From positions 1-64,000 of the forward strand of contig CALTTF010000002.1 of assembly GCA_943908385.1 (NCBI GenBank): 64,000 nucleotides of DNA. The letters are read 5' to 3'. The notes beneath the pieces were generated by a model. The model searched no databases. It worked only from the letters and a program-made list of their open reading frames with translations, and was not told the origin of the DNA. A program made the translations under genes and the position numbers. The DNA is from an uncultured Corynebacterium sp. Its GTDB lineage: Bacteria > Actinomycetota > Actinomycetes > Mycobacteriales > Mycobacteriaceae. Positions 9,943-19,437 of the stretch are shown here, piece by piece; the stretch's first letter is position 1, and the number at the start of each line of letters is the position of its first letter.

Positions 9943-10887
9943 GTGGACGACGAGCAGTGGGATGACACCCCGATCGCTGCGGCGGCTCGCCGGGCGGCGC
10001 AGATGAATAACGGGCGCTCGACGGTGCCGAAACCGGAGCAGCCGCGCCTGATCACTGTCGCGAACCAGAAGGGCGGCGTGGGCAAGACCACCACGTCGGT
10101 GAACCTGGCGGCATCTCTGGCCAAGCTGGGCCGCAAGGTGCTCGTGGTGGACCTCGATCCGCAGGGCAACGCGTCGACAGCGCTCGGTGCGGGCCACCGC
10201 GACGGGGAGACCTCCAGCTACGAGCTCCTCATCGGCGCTGCTACTGCGGAGGAGGCGCTCCAGCGCTCCGGCGACAACGAGAACCTGTGGTGCATTCCCG
10301 CCACCATCGACCTGGCCGGCGCGGAGATCGAGCTGGTCAGCCTCGTGCGCCGCGAGTACCGCCTGGCCGATGCCCTGCGCGGGAAATTCCTCGAGGAGCA
10401 CGGCTTCGACTATGTCTTCGTGGACTGCCCGCCCTCGCTGGGCCTGCTCACCATCAACGCGATGAATGCGGTGGATGAGGTGCTCATCCCGATCCAGTGC
10501 GAGTACTACGCCCTAGAGGGTGTGGGCCAGCTGCTGAACAACATCACTATGATCCGCGGCGCCCTGAACCCGAACCTGCACATCTCGGCGGTGCTGCTGA
10601 CGATGTACGACGCACGCACCAAGCTCTCCGAGCAGGTCGCCGAAGAGGTCCGCGGCCAGTTCGGCGACGTGGTCATGCGCAATATGATTCCGCGCTCGGT
10701 GAAGGTGTCGGAGGCACCCGGTTACGGCCAGACCGTGATCGAGTACGACCCGGGTTCCCGCGGTGCGCTGGCGTATTTCGATGCCGCTCGTGAATTGGCC
10801 ACCCGCGGCGATTACCAGCCGCACGAGACCACAGGGCCGATCGGTGTGAGCCCCGAGATTTTCGCCCAGCTGGGCGAGGAGGACTAA
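9943..10887 (+). CDS. parA: Chromosome partitioning ATPase ParA
   Basis: About 314 residues from the GTG at 9943, chosen because GGGAGG lies six bases upstream; a TTG at 9916 would give 323 residues. The deviant Walker A motif is [14 protein letters not shown], with [11 protein letters not shown] following and [12 protein letters not shown] as Walker B. ParA forms a nucleoid-bound gradient that moves ParB-parS complexes, so new origins segregate. It is followed by parB after eight bases. Confidence 0.95.
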   Translation: MDDEQWDDTPIAAAARRAAQMNNGRSTVPKPEQPRLITVANQKGGVGKTTTSVNLAASLAKLGRKVLVVDLDPQGNASTALGAGHRDGETSSYELLIGAATAEEALQRSGDNENLWCIPATIDLAGAEIELVSLVRREYRLADALRGKFLEEHGFDYVFVDCPPSLGLLTINAMNAVDEVLIPIQCEYYALEGVGQLLNNITMIRGALNPNLHISAVLLTMYDARTKLSEQVAEEVRGQFGDVVMRNMIPRSVKVSEAPGYGQTVIEYDPGSRGALAYFDAARELATRGDYQPHETTGPIGVSPEIFAQLGEED

Positions 10888-10895
10888 GTAGAGCT

Positions 10896-11975
10896 ATGGC
10901 AGAGCAACGCAAGGGCGGCTTGGGCCGCGGTTTGGCGGCGCTGATCCCGTCGAATCCGGACCACCACCAGAAGACGGGCCCGCTGGGCGAAGGCGCCGCC
11001 GACGTCATCATCGGCGGATCCAAGGGTGCGAGGAATAACGAGCCGGCTGAGGGCGACAAGCCGAAAGCCAAGAAGAAGGTCAAGGGCGCCCCGACGATCC
11101 CGGGCGCGCCGTCCGTCGGCCGTTCCTCCTCTGTCCCCGCCGCGATGGTGACGGCGGCGAAGCCGAACGATTCCTTCGGCGCTTCCTACCAGGAGATCCC
11201 CATCGGGGAGATCTTCCCGAACGCGAAGCAGCCGCGTACCCAATTCGACGAGGATGAGCTGAATGAGCTGGTCCACTCCGTCAAGGAATTCGGTCTGCTC
11301 CAGCCGATCGTGGTCCGCCCCTCGGAGGACGGCTACGAACTCATCATGGGTGAGCGCCGTTGGCGCGCCTCCTCCAAGGCAGGGTTGAAGCGCATCCCGG
11401 CGATCGTGCGCGAGACCTCCGACGAGGACATGCTGCGCGACGCCCTGCTGGAGAATATCCACCGTGTGCAGCTCAACCCGCTCGAAGAGGCCGCCGCGTA
11501 CCAGCAGCTTCTCGAGGAATTCGGTGTCACCCAAGAGCAGCTCGCCGACCGTCTCGGCCGCTCCCGCCCGGTGATCACTAACTCGATCCGCCTGCTCAAC
11601 CTGCCCGTCGCGGTCCAGCGCCGCGTCGCCGCCGGTGTCTTGAGCGCCGGCCACGCCCGGGCGCTGCTCGGCGTGAAGGTCGGCCCCGAGGCCCAGGAGC
11701 AGCTCGCCGACCGCATTGTCGCCGAGGGCCTGTCCGTCCGCGCGACGGAGGAGGCCGTGACCCTGCTCAACCGCCAGGGCGCGCTGCCGGAGAAGCCGAA
11801 GCGCGAGCCGGCGCCGCAGCCGGAATTTCTCACCCAGGCCGCCGACCGTCTCGCCGACGAGTGGGACACTAAGGTGTCCGTCACCATGGGCAAGCGCAAG
11901 GGGAAGATCGTCGTCGAATTCGGCGACCGCGACGATTTCGAGCGCATCATGTCGCTCATCGAGGGCACGGACTAG
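10896..11975 (+). CDS. parB: Chromosome partitioning protein ParB
   Basis: 359 residues. The CTP-binding N-terminal domain includes [12 protein letters not shown] (the GERRxRA motif) near residue 150. The helix-turn-helix domain that reads parS is at about 200-260 ([24 protein letters not shown]). The C-terminal dimer domain ends in [17 protein letters not shown]. Its binding sites in this window are four parS palindromes at 34-46 kb. Confidence 0.97.
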   Translation: MAEQRKGGLGRGLAALIPSNPDHHQKTGPLGEGAADVIIGGSKGARNNEPAEGDKPKAKKKVKGAPTIPGAPSVGRSSSVPAAMVTAAKPNDSFGASYQEIPIGEIFPNAKQPRTQFDEDELNELVHSVKEFGLLQPIVVRPSEDGYELIMGERRWRASSKAGLKRIPAIVRETSDEDMLRDALLENIHRVQLNPLEEAAAYQQLLEEFGVTQEQLADRLGRSRPVITNSIRLLNLPVAVQRRVAAGVLSAGHARALLGVKVGPEAQEQLADRIVAEGLSVRATEEAVTLLNRQGALPEKPKREPAPQPEFLTQAADRLADEWDTKVSVTMGKRKGKIVVEFGDRDDFERIMSLIEGTD

Positions 11976-11986
11976 GCAGCCACGCC

Positions 11987-12595
11987 ATGCCGCTGCGCCG
12001 AGCGCGTCTGATCCCGCTGGATGCGTCCAATCTCGCGCGCATCCACCGCACCACAGCGCGCAGCGTGTACTGGGAGCTTGACCCGCTCGGCGACGCGTTC
12101 GGCGGCACGGACTCGGACGTCGATAAGGCTGCCTGGCTCTTCGCTCTCGCCTACGAGCAGCCCAACGTGGGTTTTTCCATTGTCGATCCGGCGAGCACCA
12201 CGGGCGCACGCGCGACGCTGCTCATGTGCCCGCCGTCGGCCACGCCCGGTGCCGTCCGCATGCCCACCGCGCCATTTTCCGCCGACGCATATTGCCTGAC
12301 CAGCCTGCACATCGACAGCGCCGTCGCGGGGATCGGCTGGGAGGCAGTGCTTATCGACGCCGCCGTCGCCGCCCTTTCCTCCCGCTCCCTCCCCGCGGTC
12401 GAGGCGTTCGGGTTCCGCACGGAGCCGGCTGACAACTCCGTCATCGGGCTCATGCCGGTGGAAGTGCTGGAGTCGGCGGGCTTCGAAGTGGTGGCGGACC
12501 ACCGTGAGATTCCGCGCCTGCGCCTGGAGCTCCCGCCCGCACACGACCTGCTCACCGAAAGTGAGGTCGCCGACCTACTCGCAGCGGTGATCTAA
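11987..12595 (+). CDS. Conserved hypothetical protein downstream of parB (Rv3916c-like position)
   Basis: 202 residues. I recognise no catalytic motif. It begins MPLRRARLIPLDASNLARIHR, has a mixed alpha/beta look and could be a diverged acetyltransferase fold, but that is a guess. It occupies the place of Rv3916c between parB and cwlM. It converges with cwlM, overlapping by four bases. A copy of the 11-base word at 12349 encodes Leu-Ile-Asp-Ala. Confidence 0.8.
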   Translation: MPLRRARLIPLDASNLARIHRTTARSVYWELDPLGDAFGGTDSDVDKAAWLFALAYEQPNVGFSIVDPASTTGARATLLMCPPSATPGAVRMPTAPFSADAYCLTSLHIDSAVAGIGWEAVLIDAAVAALSSRSLPAVEAFGFRTEPADNSVIGLMPVEVLESAGFEVVADHREIPRLRLELPPAHDLLTESEVADLLAAVI

Positions 12596-13770
12596 GCCTG
12601 CTCTTGGCGCAGCAGCTCGGTGAACGAGAAGGTGCCGGTGGGCTGGTTGTCTTGCTCGAGCAGGTAGAGGCGCTTGACGGCCACGACGATGGCCTCGGCG
12701 ATCGCGTCGCGCTGGGTCGGGTCGGTGATGATCGACATATCGTGCGGGTTGGTCACGTACCCCAGCACGACCTCGACCGACGGCATCTGCGTCATGCGCA
12801 GCAGCTCCCACGTGCGGCCGTGGTTGTAGCAGTTGCCCAGCTGGGTGCGCGCGACGATCTCGCGCTGAATGAAGCCGGAGAGCATCTCGCCCGTCATGGA
12901 GGACGCGCCCTGCTCGGAGCCGAAGTAGAAGGTGGCCACGCCGTTGGCCTTCTCGTTCTGGTAGCGGTCCAGCTGCAGGGAGACCATGAGGTCAGCCTCG
13001 AAGCTGTTCGCCAGGTCGGCGCGCGCCTTCGCCGACGGGTTGTCCCCGCGCGGACGCGACATGATGGTCTCCATGCCGGCGGCGATCATGCGGGCCTCGA
13101 CGCGGGAGGCCAGGTCCCAGAGGATCTCTTCCTCGGTGATCTCGCCGTACGGGCCCTTGATCCGGGCCATGTTCTCCACGTCGATATTCGGGTCGATGAC
13201 CACGCGCTTGCCGGTCAGTTGCGGGCCTGCCATGCGCACCACTTCGCGCTCGCGGATCGCCTGGGTGGAACCGCCGGTGATGCGGCGGCCGAGCAGGCTC
13301 AGCGCGTGCAAGGTCTCCGGTCCGCACACGCCGTCGTCCTGGATACCGTAATTCAGCTGGTAATTCGACAGCGCGGCATGCGTGTCGGGCCCGAAGTGCC
13401 CGTCAATGCGCCCGGAGTAGAAACCGAGCTCCTGGAGCTGCTTTTGCAGCTGGCTCACATCGTCGCCGACCAGGATCTGGTTCGGTTGGTAGGACAGCGC
13501 GCGCGCACCCAGGGTGTAGGAGGCGTGGCGCAGCTCGCGCAGGGTGATGTTGTCGATCTCGCCCGACGGCAGAATGCCGCGGGACTGCTGGAATGCCTTG
13601 AGCGTGGTGCTCAGCTCTTCGTCGAAGTACATCTCCGACTGGGAGAACCGGCGACGGTTCCACTCCCCCACGTCTCCCTCGAAGTCGTCCAGCAACCCCA
13701 GACGTGCAAGGGTCGAGCGGACTTCAGCGACGCGCGCGCTGGAGTCGCCCACTCGAAACGGACCTAACAC
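12592..13770 (-). CDS. cwlM: CwlM-like pseudo-amidase, peptidoglycan synthesis regulator
   Basis: 392 residues with a GTG start preceded by AGGAAGG. Two peptidoglycan-binding-like repeats come first (around SSARVAEVRSTLARLGLL and QLQKQLQELGFYSGRIDGHFGPDTHAAL). An Amidase_3 fold follows from about residue 188. The zinc ligands of active amidases are missing: the DPGH motif reads VVIDPNID and the second histidine region reads MVSLQLD. In mycobacteria CwlM is not an enzyme but, once phosphorylated by PknB, activates MurA. The residues here fit that regulatory role. There is no signal peptide, consistent with a cytoplasmic location. Confidence 0.88.
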   Translation of the reverse strand: MLGPFRVGDSSARVAEVRSTLARLGLLDDFEGDVGEWNRRRFSQSEMYFDEELSTTLKAFQQSRGILPSGEIDNITLRELRHASYTLGARALSYQPNQILVGDDVSQLQKQLQELGFYSGRIDGHFGPDTHAALSNYQLNYGIQDDGVCGPETLHALSLLGRRITGGSTQAIREREVVRMAGPQLTGKRVVIDPNIDVENMARIKGPYGEITEEEILWDLASRVEARMIAAGMETIMSRPRGDNPSAKARADLANSFEADLMVSLQLDRYQNEKANGVATFYFGSEQGASSMTGEMLSGFIQREIVARTQLGNCYNHGRTWELLRMTQMPSVEVVLGYVTNPHDMSIITDPTQRDAIAEAIVVAVKRLYLLEQDNQPTGTFSFTELLRQEQA

Positions 13771-13876
13771 AAGTCACCTTCCTGACACCGAGCCTTGAGG
13801 ATCGGTTTCATCTTACTGCCCCCGCCGCACCATAAGCCGAACACCATGCGTGTCGGGCCGAACGGTTGGCGCATGG

Positions 13877-14200
13877 TTAGAGGTGCGGCTCCAGGCGGGA
13901 GAGAATCTCCGCCTTCGGGCGCACGCTCGTGAATTCGTCGACCTTCTGGCCGTCCTTGTAGATCATCACGGTCGGGATGCTCATGACCTGGAACAGCGCG
14001 CCCAGGGTGCGCTCCTTGTCCACGTCGACCTTGGCGACTTTCACCTTGCCGTCCAAGTCCGCCGCGATCTCGTCGAGGATCGGCGAGAGCTTCTTGCACG
14101 GGCCGCACCAGTCCGCCCAGAAGTCGACGAGGACCGGGATGTCCGATTCAACGACCTCCGATTTGAAGGTGGCCTGCGTGATGTCGATGGGTGTGCTCAT
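13877..14200 (-). CDS. trxA: Thioredoxin
   Basis: 107 residues, the normal length. The active site is WCGPCK near residue 31, within FWADWCGPCKKLSPIL, with the cis-proline region MSIPTVMIYKDG. It reduces protein disulfides using electrons from the reductase encoded next door. The ATG follows AGGAGC. It lies 118 bases downstream of trxB. Confidence 0.96.
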   Translation of the reverse strand: MSTPIDITQATFKSEVVESDIPVLVDFWADWCGPCKKLSPILDEIAADLDGKVKVAKVDVDKERTLGALFQVMSIPTVMIYKDGQKVDEFTSVRPKAEILSRLEPHL

Positions 14201-14318
14201 GGTCTCTATGCTCCTGTTCTGCTTAGCGCCCGGCGCGCAAATGGCTAGTTGAAAATATTTTGGGCCAAAATATTCGCTCTAGTCGCGAAACGTCCCTGCA
14301 TATTTACTGAGTCTCGCC

Positions 14319-15392
14319 CTACAGCGCTTCCAGGTAGTGCTCGGCGTCGATGGCGGCGCGGCAGCCGGAAGCGGCGGCGGTGATGGCCTGGCGGTAGTAG
14401 TTGTCCACCAGGTCGCCGGCGGCGAACACGCCCGGCACAGAGGTCTTCGTGGTCGGGTGCTCGACGGTGACGTAGCCCTCGGCATCGGTGGCCACCTGGC
14501 CGCCCAAGAAGCCGGAGCGCGGGTCGTGGCCGATGGCGACGAACAGCGCGGTGGCGTCCAGGGTGGATTCCTGGCCGGTCTGGGTGTCCTTGATGCGCAG
14601 GCCAGCGACCTTGCCGCCGTCCTCGAGCACTTCCTCGACGACCGCGTTGGTGAGGAATTCGATCTTCTCGTTCTCCTTCGCGCGGTCCAGCATGATCTGG
14701 GAGGCGCGGAATTCCTCGCGGCGGTGAATGATGGTCACCTTGGAGCCGAAGCGGGTGAGGAAGGTGGCCTCCTCCATCGCGGAGTCGCCGCCGCCGACGA
14801 CAGCGATGTGGTGGTCCTTGAAGAAGAATCCGTCGCAGGTCGCACAGGTGGACACGCCGCGGCCGGTGAGCTCCTGCTCGCCCGGGATGCCCAGGTGGCG
14901 CGGGGCGGCACCGGTGGACAGGATGATGGCGCGGGCGTGGAAGACGTCGTCGCCGACGTGGACCTTCTTGATATCGCCCTCCAGCTCGACGCTGTCGACG
15001 AGCTCGGCGCGCAGGTCGGCACCGAAACGCTCGGCCTGGGCGCGCATCTCCATCATCAGGTCCGGGCCCTGGATGCCGTTCTCAAAACCGGGGAAATTCT
15101 CCACCTCGGTGGTGTTCATCAGTTCGCCGCCGTACTCGTAACCCTCGAAGACGAGCGGCTTCAGGTCGGCGCGCGCGGTGTACAGCGCGGCGGTGTAGCC
15201 GGCGGGGCCGGATCCGATCACGATCACGTCGTAAATAGTGTCGCTGTCGGCGTCGGCGCCGCTGCGTTCGGCGGACTCCTTCATCTGCTCGGTGTCAGCG
15301 GTTTCCGGGGCTGCCTTGAACCCGCCCAGGGCGTTGGAGGAGGGGAAGGAAGGGATGTTGTTGGACCCGTTGGAGCCGTTCGTGTCAGTCAT
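14319..15392 (-). CDS. trxB: Thioredoxin-disulfide reductase
   Basis: 357 residues from the ATG at 15392. The FAD-binding motif [19 protein letters not shown] starts near residue 53. The redox site is CATCDG, and the NADPH motif is [15 protein letters not shown]. The first 45 residues are an extra Ser/Asn-rich extension before the flavin domain. The start was chosen because a TACACT -10 element lies seven bases upstream, suggesting a leaderless transcript. The enzyme recycles thioredoxin. Confidence 0.95.
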   Translation of the reverse strand: MTDTNGSNGSNNIPSFPSSNALGGFKAAPETADTEQMKESAERSGADADSDTIYDVIVIGSGPAGYTAALYTARADLKPLVFEGYEYGGELMNTTEVENFPGFENGIQGPDLMMEMRAQAERFGADLRAELVDSVELEGDIKKVHVGDDVFHARAIILSTGAAPRHLGIPGEQELTGRGVSTCATCDGFFFKDHHIAVVGGGDSAMEEATFLTRFGSKVTIIHRREEFRASQIMLDRAKENEKIEFLTNAVVEEVLEDGGKVAGLRIKDTQTGQESTLDATALFVAIGHDPRSGFLGGQVATDAEGYVTVEHPTTKTSVPGVFAAGDLVDNYYRQAITAAASGCRAAIDAEHYLEAL

Positions 15393-15399
15393 GGCTGCC

Positions 15400-15405
15400 A
15401 GTGTA
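15400..15405 (-). promoter_or_regulatory. -10 element of trxB (leaderless)
   Basis: TACACT on the minus strand, seven bases before the ATG. It overlaps the spacer after sigM, so trxB can be transcribed separately from sigM. Confidence 0.5.
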
Positions 15406-15406
15406 G

Positions 15407-16066
15407 TTAACTGCCCATGCAGTCCGATAATGCCTGGCGGGCGCGGTTCCGCCGCGATTTCACGGTGCCGGGGCGCACGCCCAAGTGGGAGGCGGCGGAG
15501 TCGATGGAGTACCCGGCGACGTCGATAAGCATTAGCGCCCTCCGTTGCGCGGCCGGAAGCTTCATGAGTGCCTGGCGGAGCTCGAGCAGGCGGTCGAGAT
15601 TGCCCAGCGGATCGACCGCGAGGTAGCGGTTCGAGTCCTGGTTGAGCTTCTCCGAATCGTCGAGGCTCGTGTGCTGCCGCTTGTTCTCCGCGCGTTTCGC
15701 GTGGTCGTAGCCGGCATTCTGCACGAGGCGGTGCAGCCACGTCGTCAGCGCGGACTCCGCCCGGAAGGTGTGCATGTTGCGCGAGGCTTTGAACAGCGCG
15801 TCCTGGACGATATCTTGCGCGTCGTGCTCGTTGCGCGCGTACCGCTTTGCGACGGCCATCATCCTCTGCCTGTGCCTTTCCACGATGACGGCGAATGCCT
15901 TGTGGTCCCCCGCGACGAACTCTGTGACCAGCGCGTTGTCCGGCATAGTCTGCTGTTGCTGCCTCTGCTGCCGCTGCTGCGCTTTCAGCCGGTAGGTGCG
16001 CGCCAAGCGGCCGTGGCTGTGCTGAATTCCCTGTGTTTTTCCGTGCGTGATTTCCTGCGTGTCCAC
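15407..16066 (-). CDS. sigM: ECF sigma factor SigM
   Basis: 219 residues from the GTG at 16066, chosen for the GGGGGG ribosome site just upstream; an ATG at 15946 would give 179 residues, beginning at the usual first residues of the family. Sigma region 2 includes [19 protein letters not shown]. Region 4 includes [23 protein letters not shown] and [18 protein letters not shown]. SigM controls thiol-redox and iron-sulfur stress genes in corynebacteria. The extra N-terminus is Gln-rich ([10 protein letters not shown]). No anti-sigma gene lies between sigM and trxB, unlike in mycobacteria. The 11-base word at 15520 encodes Leu-Ile-Asp-Val. Confidence 0.9.
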   Translation of the reverse strand: MDTQEITHGKTQGIQHSHGRLARTYRLKAQQRQQRQQQQTMPDNALVTEFVAGDHKAFAVIVERHRQRMMAVAKRYARNEHDAQDIVQDALFKASRNMHTFRAESALTTWLHRLVQNAGYDHAKRAENKRQHTSLDDSEKLNQDSNRYLAVDPLGNLDRLLELRQALMKLPAAQRRALMLIDVAGYSIDSAASHLGVRPGTVKSRRNRARQALSDCMGS

Positions 16067-16155
16067 CTTGTCCCCCCGAACAAGTCCCCGATATCTAGCG
16101 CAATGTGTGCTGCGTAACCCATTGTGCCCTGCCTCGCACGCGGGCGCTCGGGTTC

Positions 16156-16177
16156 GTTGCGCACTGTAGTGCGCAAC
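16156..16177. repeat. Perfect inverted repeat between murJ and sigM
   Basis: GTTGCGCAC, TGTA, GTGCGCAAC: nine-base perfect arms around a four-base spacer. It lies 90 bases upstream of the sigM start and 12 bases after the murJ stop. No T-run follows on the minus strand, so an operator for sigM is as likely as a murJ terminator. Confidence 0.55.
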
Positions 16178-16188
16178 TTGTGCGAAAT

Positions 16189-19100
16189 TTACCGCACGCG
16201 CGTGCCCACGGCGGAGACGCTGCGAATGACGGCGGCGTTGTCCTCTCCCCCGCTGAAGGCGACGACGAGGCCGGTCGCGGCGGCGGTGCCCTCGGCGATC
16301 TCGATGCTGGTGCGGCCGTCCTTCAGGCTGCCGTTGGTGAGAATGCGCAGGTGGTTGACGTTGGTGGCGTCGGCAGTGGCCTCGTCGACGGCGTAGACGG
16401 TGTAGTCCAGGCCGGCTGCCGTGGTGGAGTCGATGTTGATCTCCTCCGGCACGAACGGAAAGCCGTTGTCGGGCGTGAACAGGATCTTCTCCCCTGCCTT
16501 GGCGGAGGCGGCGGTGGTGTCGTCGCCGTCGACAAGCGCGGCGAAGTCCGTGGTCCTCTCCTCGCTGGCGTCCTCGCCCCACGAGGTGGCGGTGAGCGGC
16601 GCGATGATGACCGGGAGCGTGCCCATGGGCGCGTTCTCGATGCCTTCGGAGACTTGCTCGGCGCCGTCGCGCGCGGATTCGTTGGTGATCGGTGAATCGG
16701 CGCGGTTGCTGAACGTGCCCACGAGGTAGACCGTCAGCGCGGCGACGAGCACGACTGCCGTGATCGCCACGGCGACGAGTCCGGCGGTGCCCAGCGCGCC
16801 GACGCCACGCTCACCGAAGCCGCCCCTCTTCACGGTGTTCTCGGCGACTGCCTGTTCGTGCAGCTCGTCCTGTTCCGGCCGCTGCACGAGCGGCGCGGGC
16901 GCGGCGCCCGTGTGCGCGATCTCCGTCAGGGACTGCCCGATGGCGCTGTAGTCGGGCTCCTCCTCGCGCGCGGCGGCGGTCAGTGGTGCGAGTGCGTCGG
17001 TCTCAGCGGAGCCGGCCAGAAGCTCGAGGGCAAAGGCGTAGGCGGAGGCGTCGGCCTCCGCGTCGGCATCGGGCAGGACGGCCGGGAAGGCCAGCACCAC
17101 GGTGCCGTCGTCGCTGACGCGCATGCGGTTGCGGTTGTCCAGGCCGAGCAGCACGCCGTTGTCGCGCGCCTGCGCCATGGCGCCGGTCAGGGGGATCATG
17201 GAGGAGGCGACGGCGCCGTCGAGAAGCGTCGCGCCTGAATCGGCGACAGTCTTGAGGTCCGAGCCCGGCACCCAGTCCGCGACGACGACGCAGCCGGTGC
17301 GGTAGCGGATCGTCTCCAGCACCGGTGCGACGGCCGGCAGGTTGAGGGCGGCCAGCTGGTTCGTGCGGTGGCAGATGCCGGCGGCGTCGATCGCGGCCTG
17401 GCGCGGGGTGACCGGTGCCATGGGGGCGGCGCCGCACGTGTCCACGAATGTCAGCGCCACCATGCGGCCGGTGGCCTGCTCGCGCGCCTGCCAGAAGCGG
17501 GCGGAGCTGGACGCTCCGTAGTCGCGCAGGAGGCGGAACCGGCCGTCGGAGACAGCCGCGCCGGGCACGAGGCGGGGGCCGCGCACCACGCCGGCGGACA
17601 TCGGCGGCGGGACGGGCGAGGTGTTGAAGGTGTCGGAGCCGAGGAACTGCGGGTCCACGCCGGTGCCTCCTGCGATGTCGTCGGACGGGCTGGTGCGCAC
17701 GATGCGGCGCAGACCCGGCACGCGTGCGAGCACCGCGCCGAGGCTCTTCACTTCGGGGAGTCTGGAGAAGGACAGGGCGATGCCTGTGGCGATCACGAAG
17801 ACGACGCCGAGAATGAGGATCTCCAGCAGCAGGCCGAAGGAATCGCGGCGCCCCAGGGCCGCCGCCAGGCCCGGCATGCCTCCCGGGATGAGGCGCAGCA
17901 TAAAGCGCGCGAGCATCGCCGCGGCCAAGCCGACGACGCCGGCGGCGGCCGCCCACACGGAGGTGTGCAGGACCGAGGCGAAGCGCAGCGAGCCCAGCTT
18001 GCGGTGCAGTAGGAATGCGCCGATGACCGCGCCGGCGATGAAGCCGAAGCCGTTGGCCGCGCCGAGCAGCACGACGACCTGGTCGGGACGCGACGCCACC
18101 GTCGGCGCGAGGCTAGCCAGCACGACCTTGGTCAGCGTGATGCCCGCGATGATGAAGGTCGGCGTCCACGCCTCCTCGCGGGCGTAGAAGACGCGCAGGT
18201 GCAGCATCACCAGTGCGTACGGGATGAGCGTGAACGCGGCGAAACTCAGGGTCAGGCCGAGTGTGCGGGCCTCTTGGTTGGTGAAGTTGCCGTAGCCGAA
18301 CAGCGCGTTACCGATGTCGGGGCCCAGCGCCGTCATGAAGATGATGATCGGGATCAGCGCGATGAAGGTCAGCTTCGTGCCCAGCGTCAGGTCGCGGACC
18401 ACGGCCTCGTCGTCGCCGTCGGCCGCGTTGCGGGACAGCCGCGGCATGATCGCCGTCAGCAGGGTCACGCCCACGATGCCGTACGGCACCTGGAGGAGCT
18501 GCCAGTGCTGCATGTAGATGACCGGTGCCGAACCGTCGACGCCCGACGCGATGCGGTTATTGATGATGTAGCCCGCCTGCGAGATCGCCACATACGTGAC
18601 GATCGCCAGGGCCATCCCGCCGAACTGCTTTAGGCGCTCGTCGATGCCCCACAGCGGCCGCAGGTCGATCTTCAACCGGCGAAGCGCCGGCAGCATGATC
18701 AGGCACTGCACCGCCACGCCCAGCGTGGTGCCCAGGCCCAGCAGCAGGATGTGCGGGTCGGTGACCCCGGTGTGTTGCTTCGGGTCGAGCTCGCCGGGCA
18801 GGACCATGTAGAGGATCATCACGCCGATGGAGACCAGGTTGTTCGCCACCGGCGCCCATGCCCCGGGCCGGAACACTTCCTTGGTGTTCAATATGGCCAT
18901 GAACAGGGAGAACAGGCCGTAGAACATGATCTGCGGCAGCAGCAGGTAGGCGAACGATGTCGCCTGCACCAGGTTGACGTGCCCGTCTTCGTCGAGCATG
19001 AGCTCGGTGAGCAGCGGCGCCCCGATCACCGTGACCAGCGTGACCGCGGTCAGCAGCGTCACCGTCAGCGTGAACAGGCGCCGGATGAAGGCCGCGCCGC

Positions 19101-19383
19101 GGTCAGGGTCTTCCTTCTCCGCGCGCACGAGCACCGGCACCACCAGTGCGGTGAGCACCGAGCCGAGCACGATCTCCGTGATCATGTTCGGCAGCGTGTT
19201 CGCCGTGTTGAACGCCGACGCCACCGCGCCGCCGAGCGCGGAGGTGATCATCACCGTGCGGATGAAGCCGGTGATGCGCGACATCAGCGTCGCCACCGCC
19301 ATGGAGCCGGTGGAGCGGACGACGGATTTATCGCTCGTCGTCTTCTGCTCCCCCGTCTTCTGCTCCGTCGTCGGTTCCGCCAT
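16189..19383 (-). CDS. murJ: Lipid II flippase MurJ with pseudokinase and extracellular C-terminal domain
   Basis: 1064 residues from the ATG at 19383, with GGAG five bases upstream. Residues 1-540 are the MurJ flippase with about 14 membrane helices. A cytoplasmic kinase-like domain follows (about 600-830). Its catalytic residues are absent: the ATP lysine position reads VALTFVD, and the HRD loop reads LLGLDNRNRM. Then come one membrane helix (GLVAVAITAVVLVAALTVYLV) and a periplasmic domain of about 160 residues that may bind carbohydrate. The layout equals Rv3910, whose phosphorylated pseudokinase recruits FhaA in mycobacteria. The job is lipid II export for peptidoglycan. Confidence 0.95.
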   Translation of the reverse strand: MAEPTTEQKTGEQKTTSDKSVVRSTGSMAVATLMSRITGFIRTVMITSALGGAVASAFNTANTLPNMITEIVLGSVLTALVVPVLVRAEKEDPDRGAAFIRRLFTLTVTLLTAVTLVTVIGAPLLTELMLDEDGHVNLVQATSFAYLLLPQIMFYGLFSLFMAILNTKEVFRPGAWAPVANNLVSIGVMILYMVLPGELDPKQHTGVTDPHILLLGLGTTLGVAVQCLIMLPALRRLKIDLRPLWGIDERLKQFGGMALAIVTYVAISQAGYIINNRIASGVDGSAPVIYMQHWQLLQVPYGIVGVTLLTAIMPRLSRNAADGDDEAVVRDLTLGTKLTFIALIPIIIFMTALGPDIGNALFGYGNFTNQEARTLGLTLSFAAFTLIPYALVMLHLRVFYAREEAWTPTFIIAGITLTKVVLASLAPTVASRPDQVVVLLGAANGFGFIAGAVIGAFLLHRKLGSLRFASVLHTSVWAAAAGVVGLAAAMLARFMLRLIPGGMPGLAAALGRRDSFGLLLEILILGVVFVIATGIALSFSRLPEVKSLGAVLARVPGLRRIVRTSPSDDIAGGTGVDPQFLGSDTFNTSPVPPPMSAGVVRGPRLVPGAAVSDGRFRLLRDYGASSSARFWQAREQATGRMVALTFVDTCGAAPMAPVTPRQAAIDAAGICHRTNQLAALNLPAVAPVLETIRYRTGCVVVADWVPGSDLKTVADSGATLLDGAVASSMIPLTGAMAQARDNGVLLGLDNRNRMRVSDDGTVVLAFPAVLPDADAEADASAYAFALELLAGSAETDALAPLTAAAREEEPDYSAIGQSLTEIAHTGAAPAPLVQRPEQDELHEQAVAENTVKRGGFGERGVGALGTAGLVAVAITAVVLVAALTVYLVGTFSNRADSPITNESARDGAEQVSEGIENAPMGTLPVIIAPLTATSWGEDASEERTTDFAALVDGDDTTAASAKAGEKILFTPDNGFPFVPEEINIDSTTAAGLDYTVYAVDEATADATNVNHLRILTNGSLKDGRTSIEIAEGTAAATGLVVAFSGGEDNAAVIRSVSAVGTRVR

Positions 19384-19437
19384 ACACACTCCAAGTCTTG
19401 AGAATCCCAGGGTCGGGAATTCTGGGTCAAGGGTATG

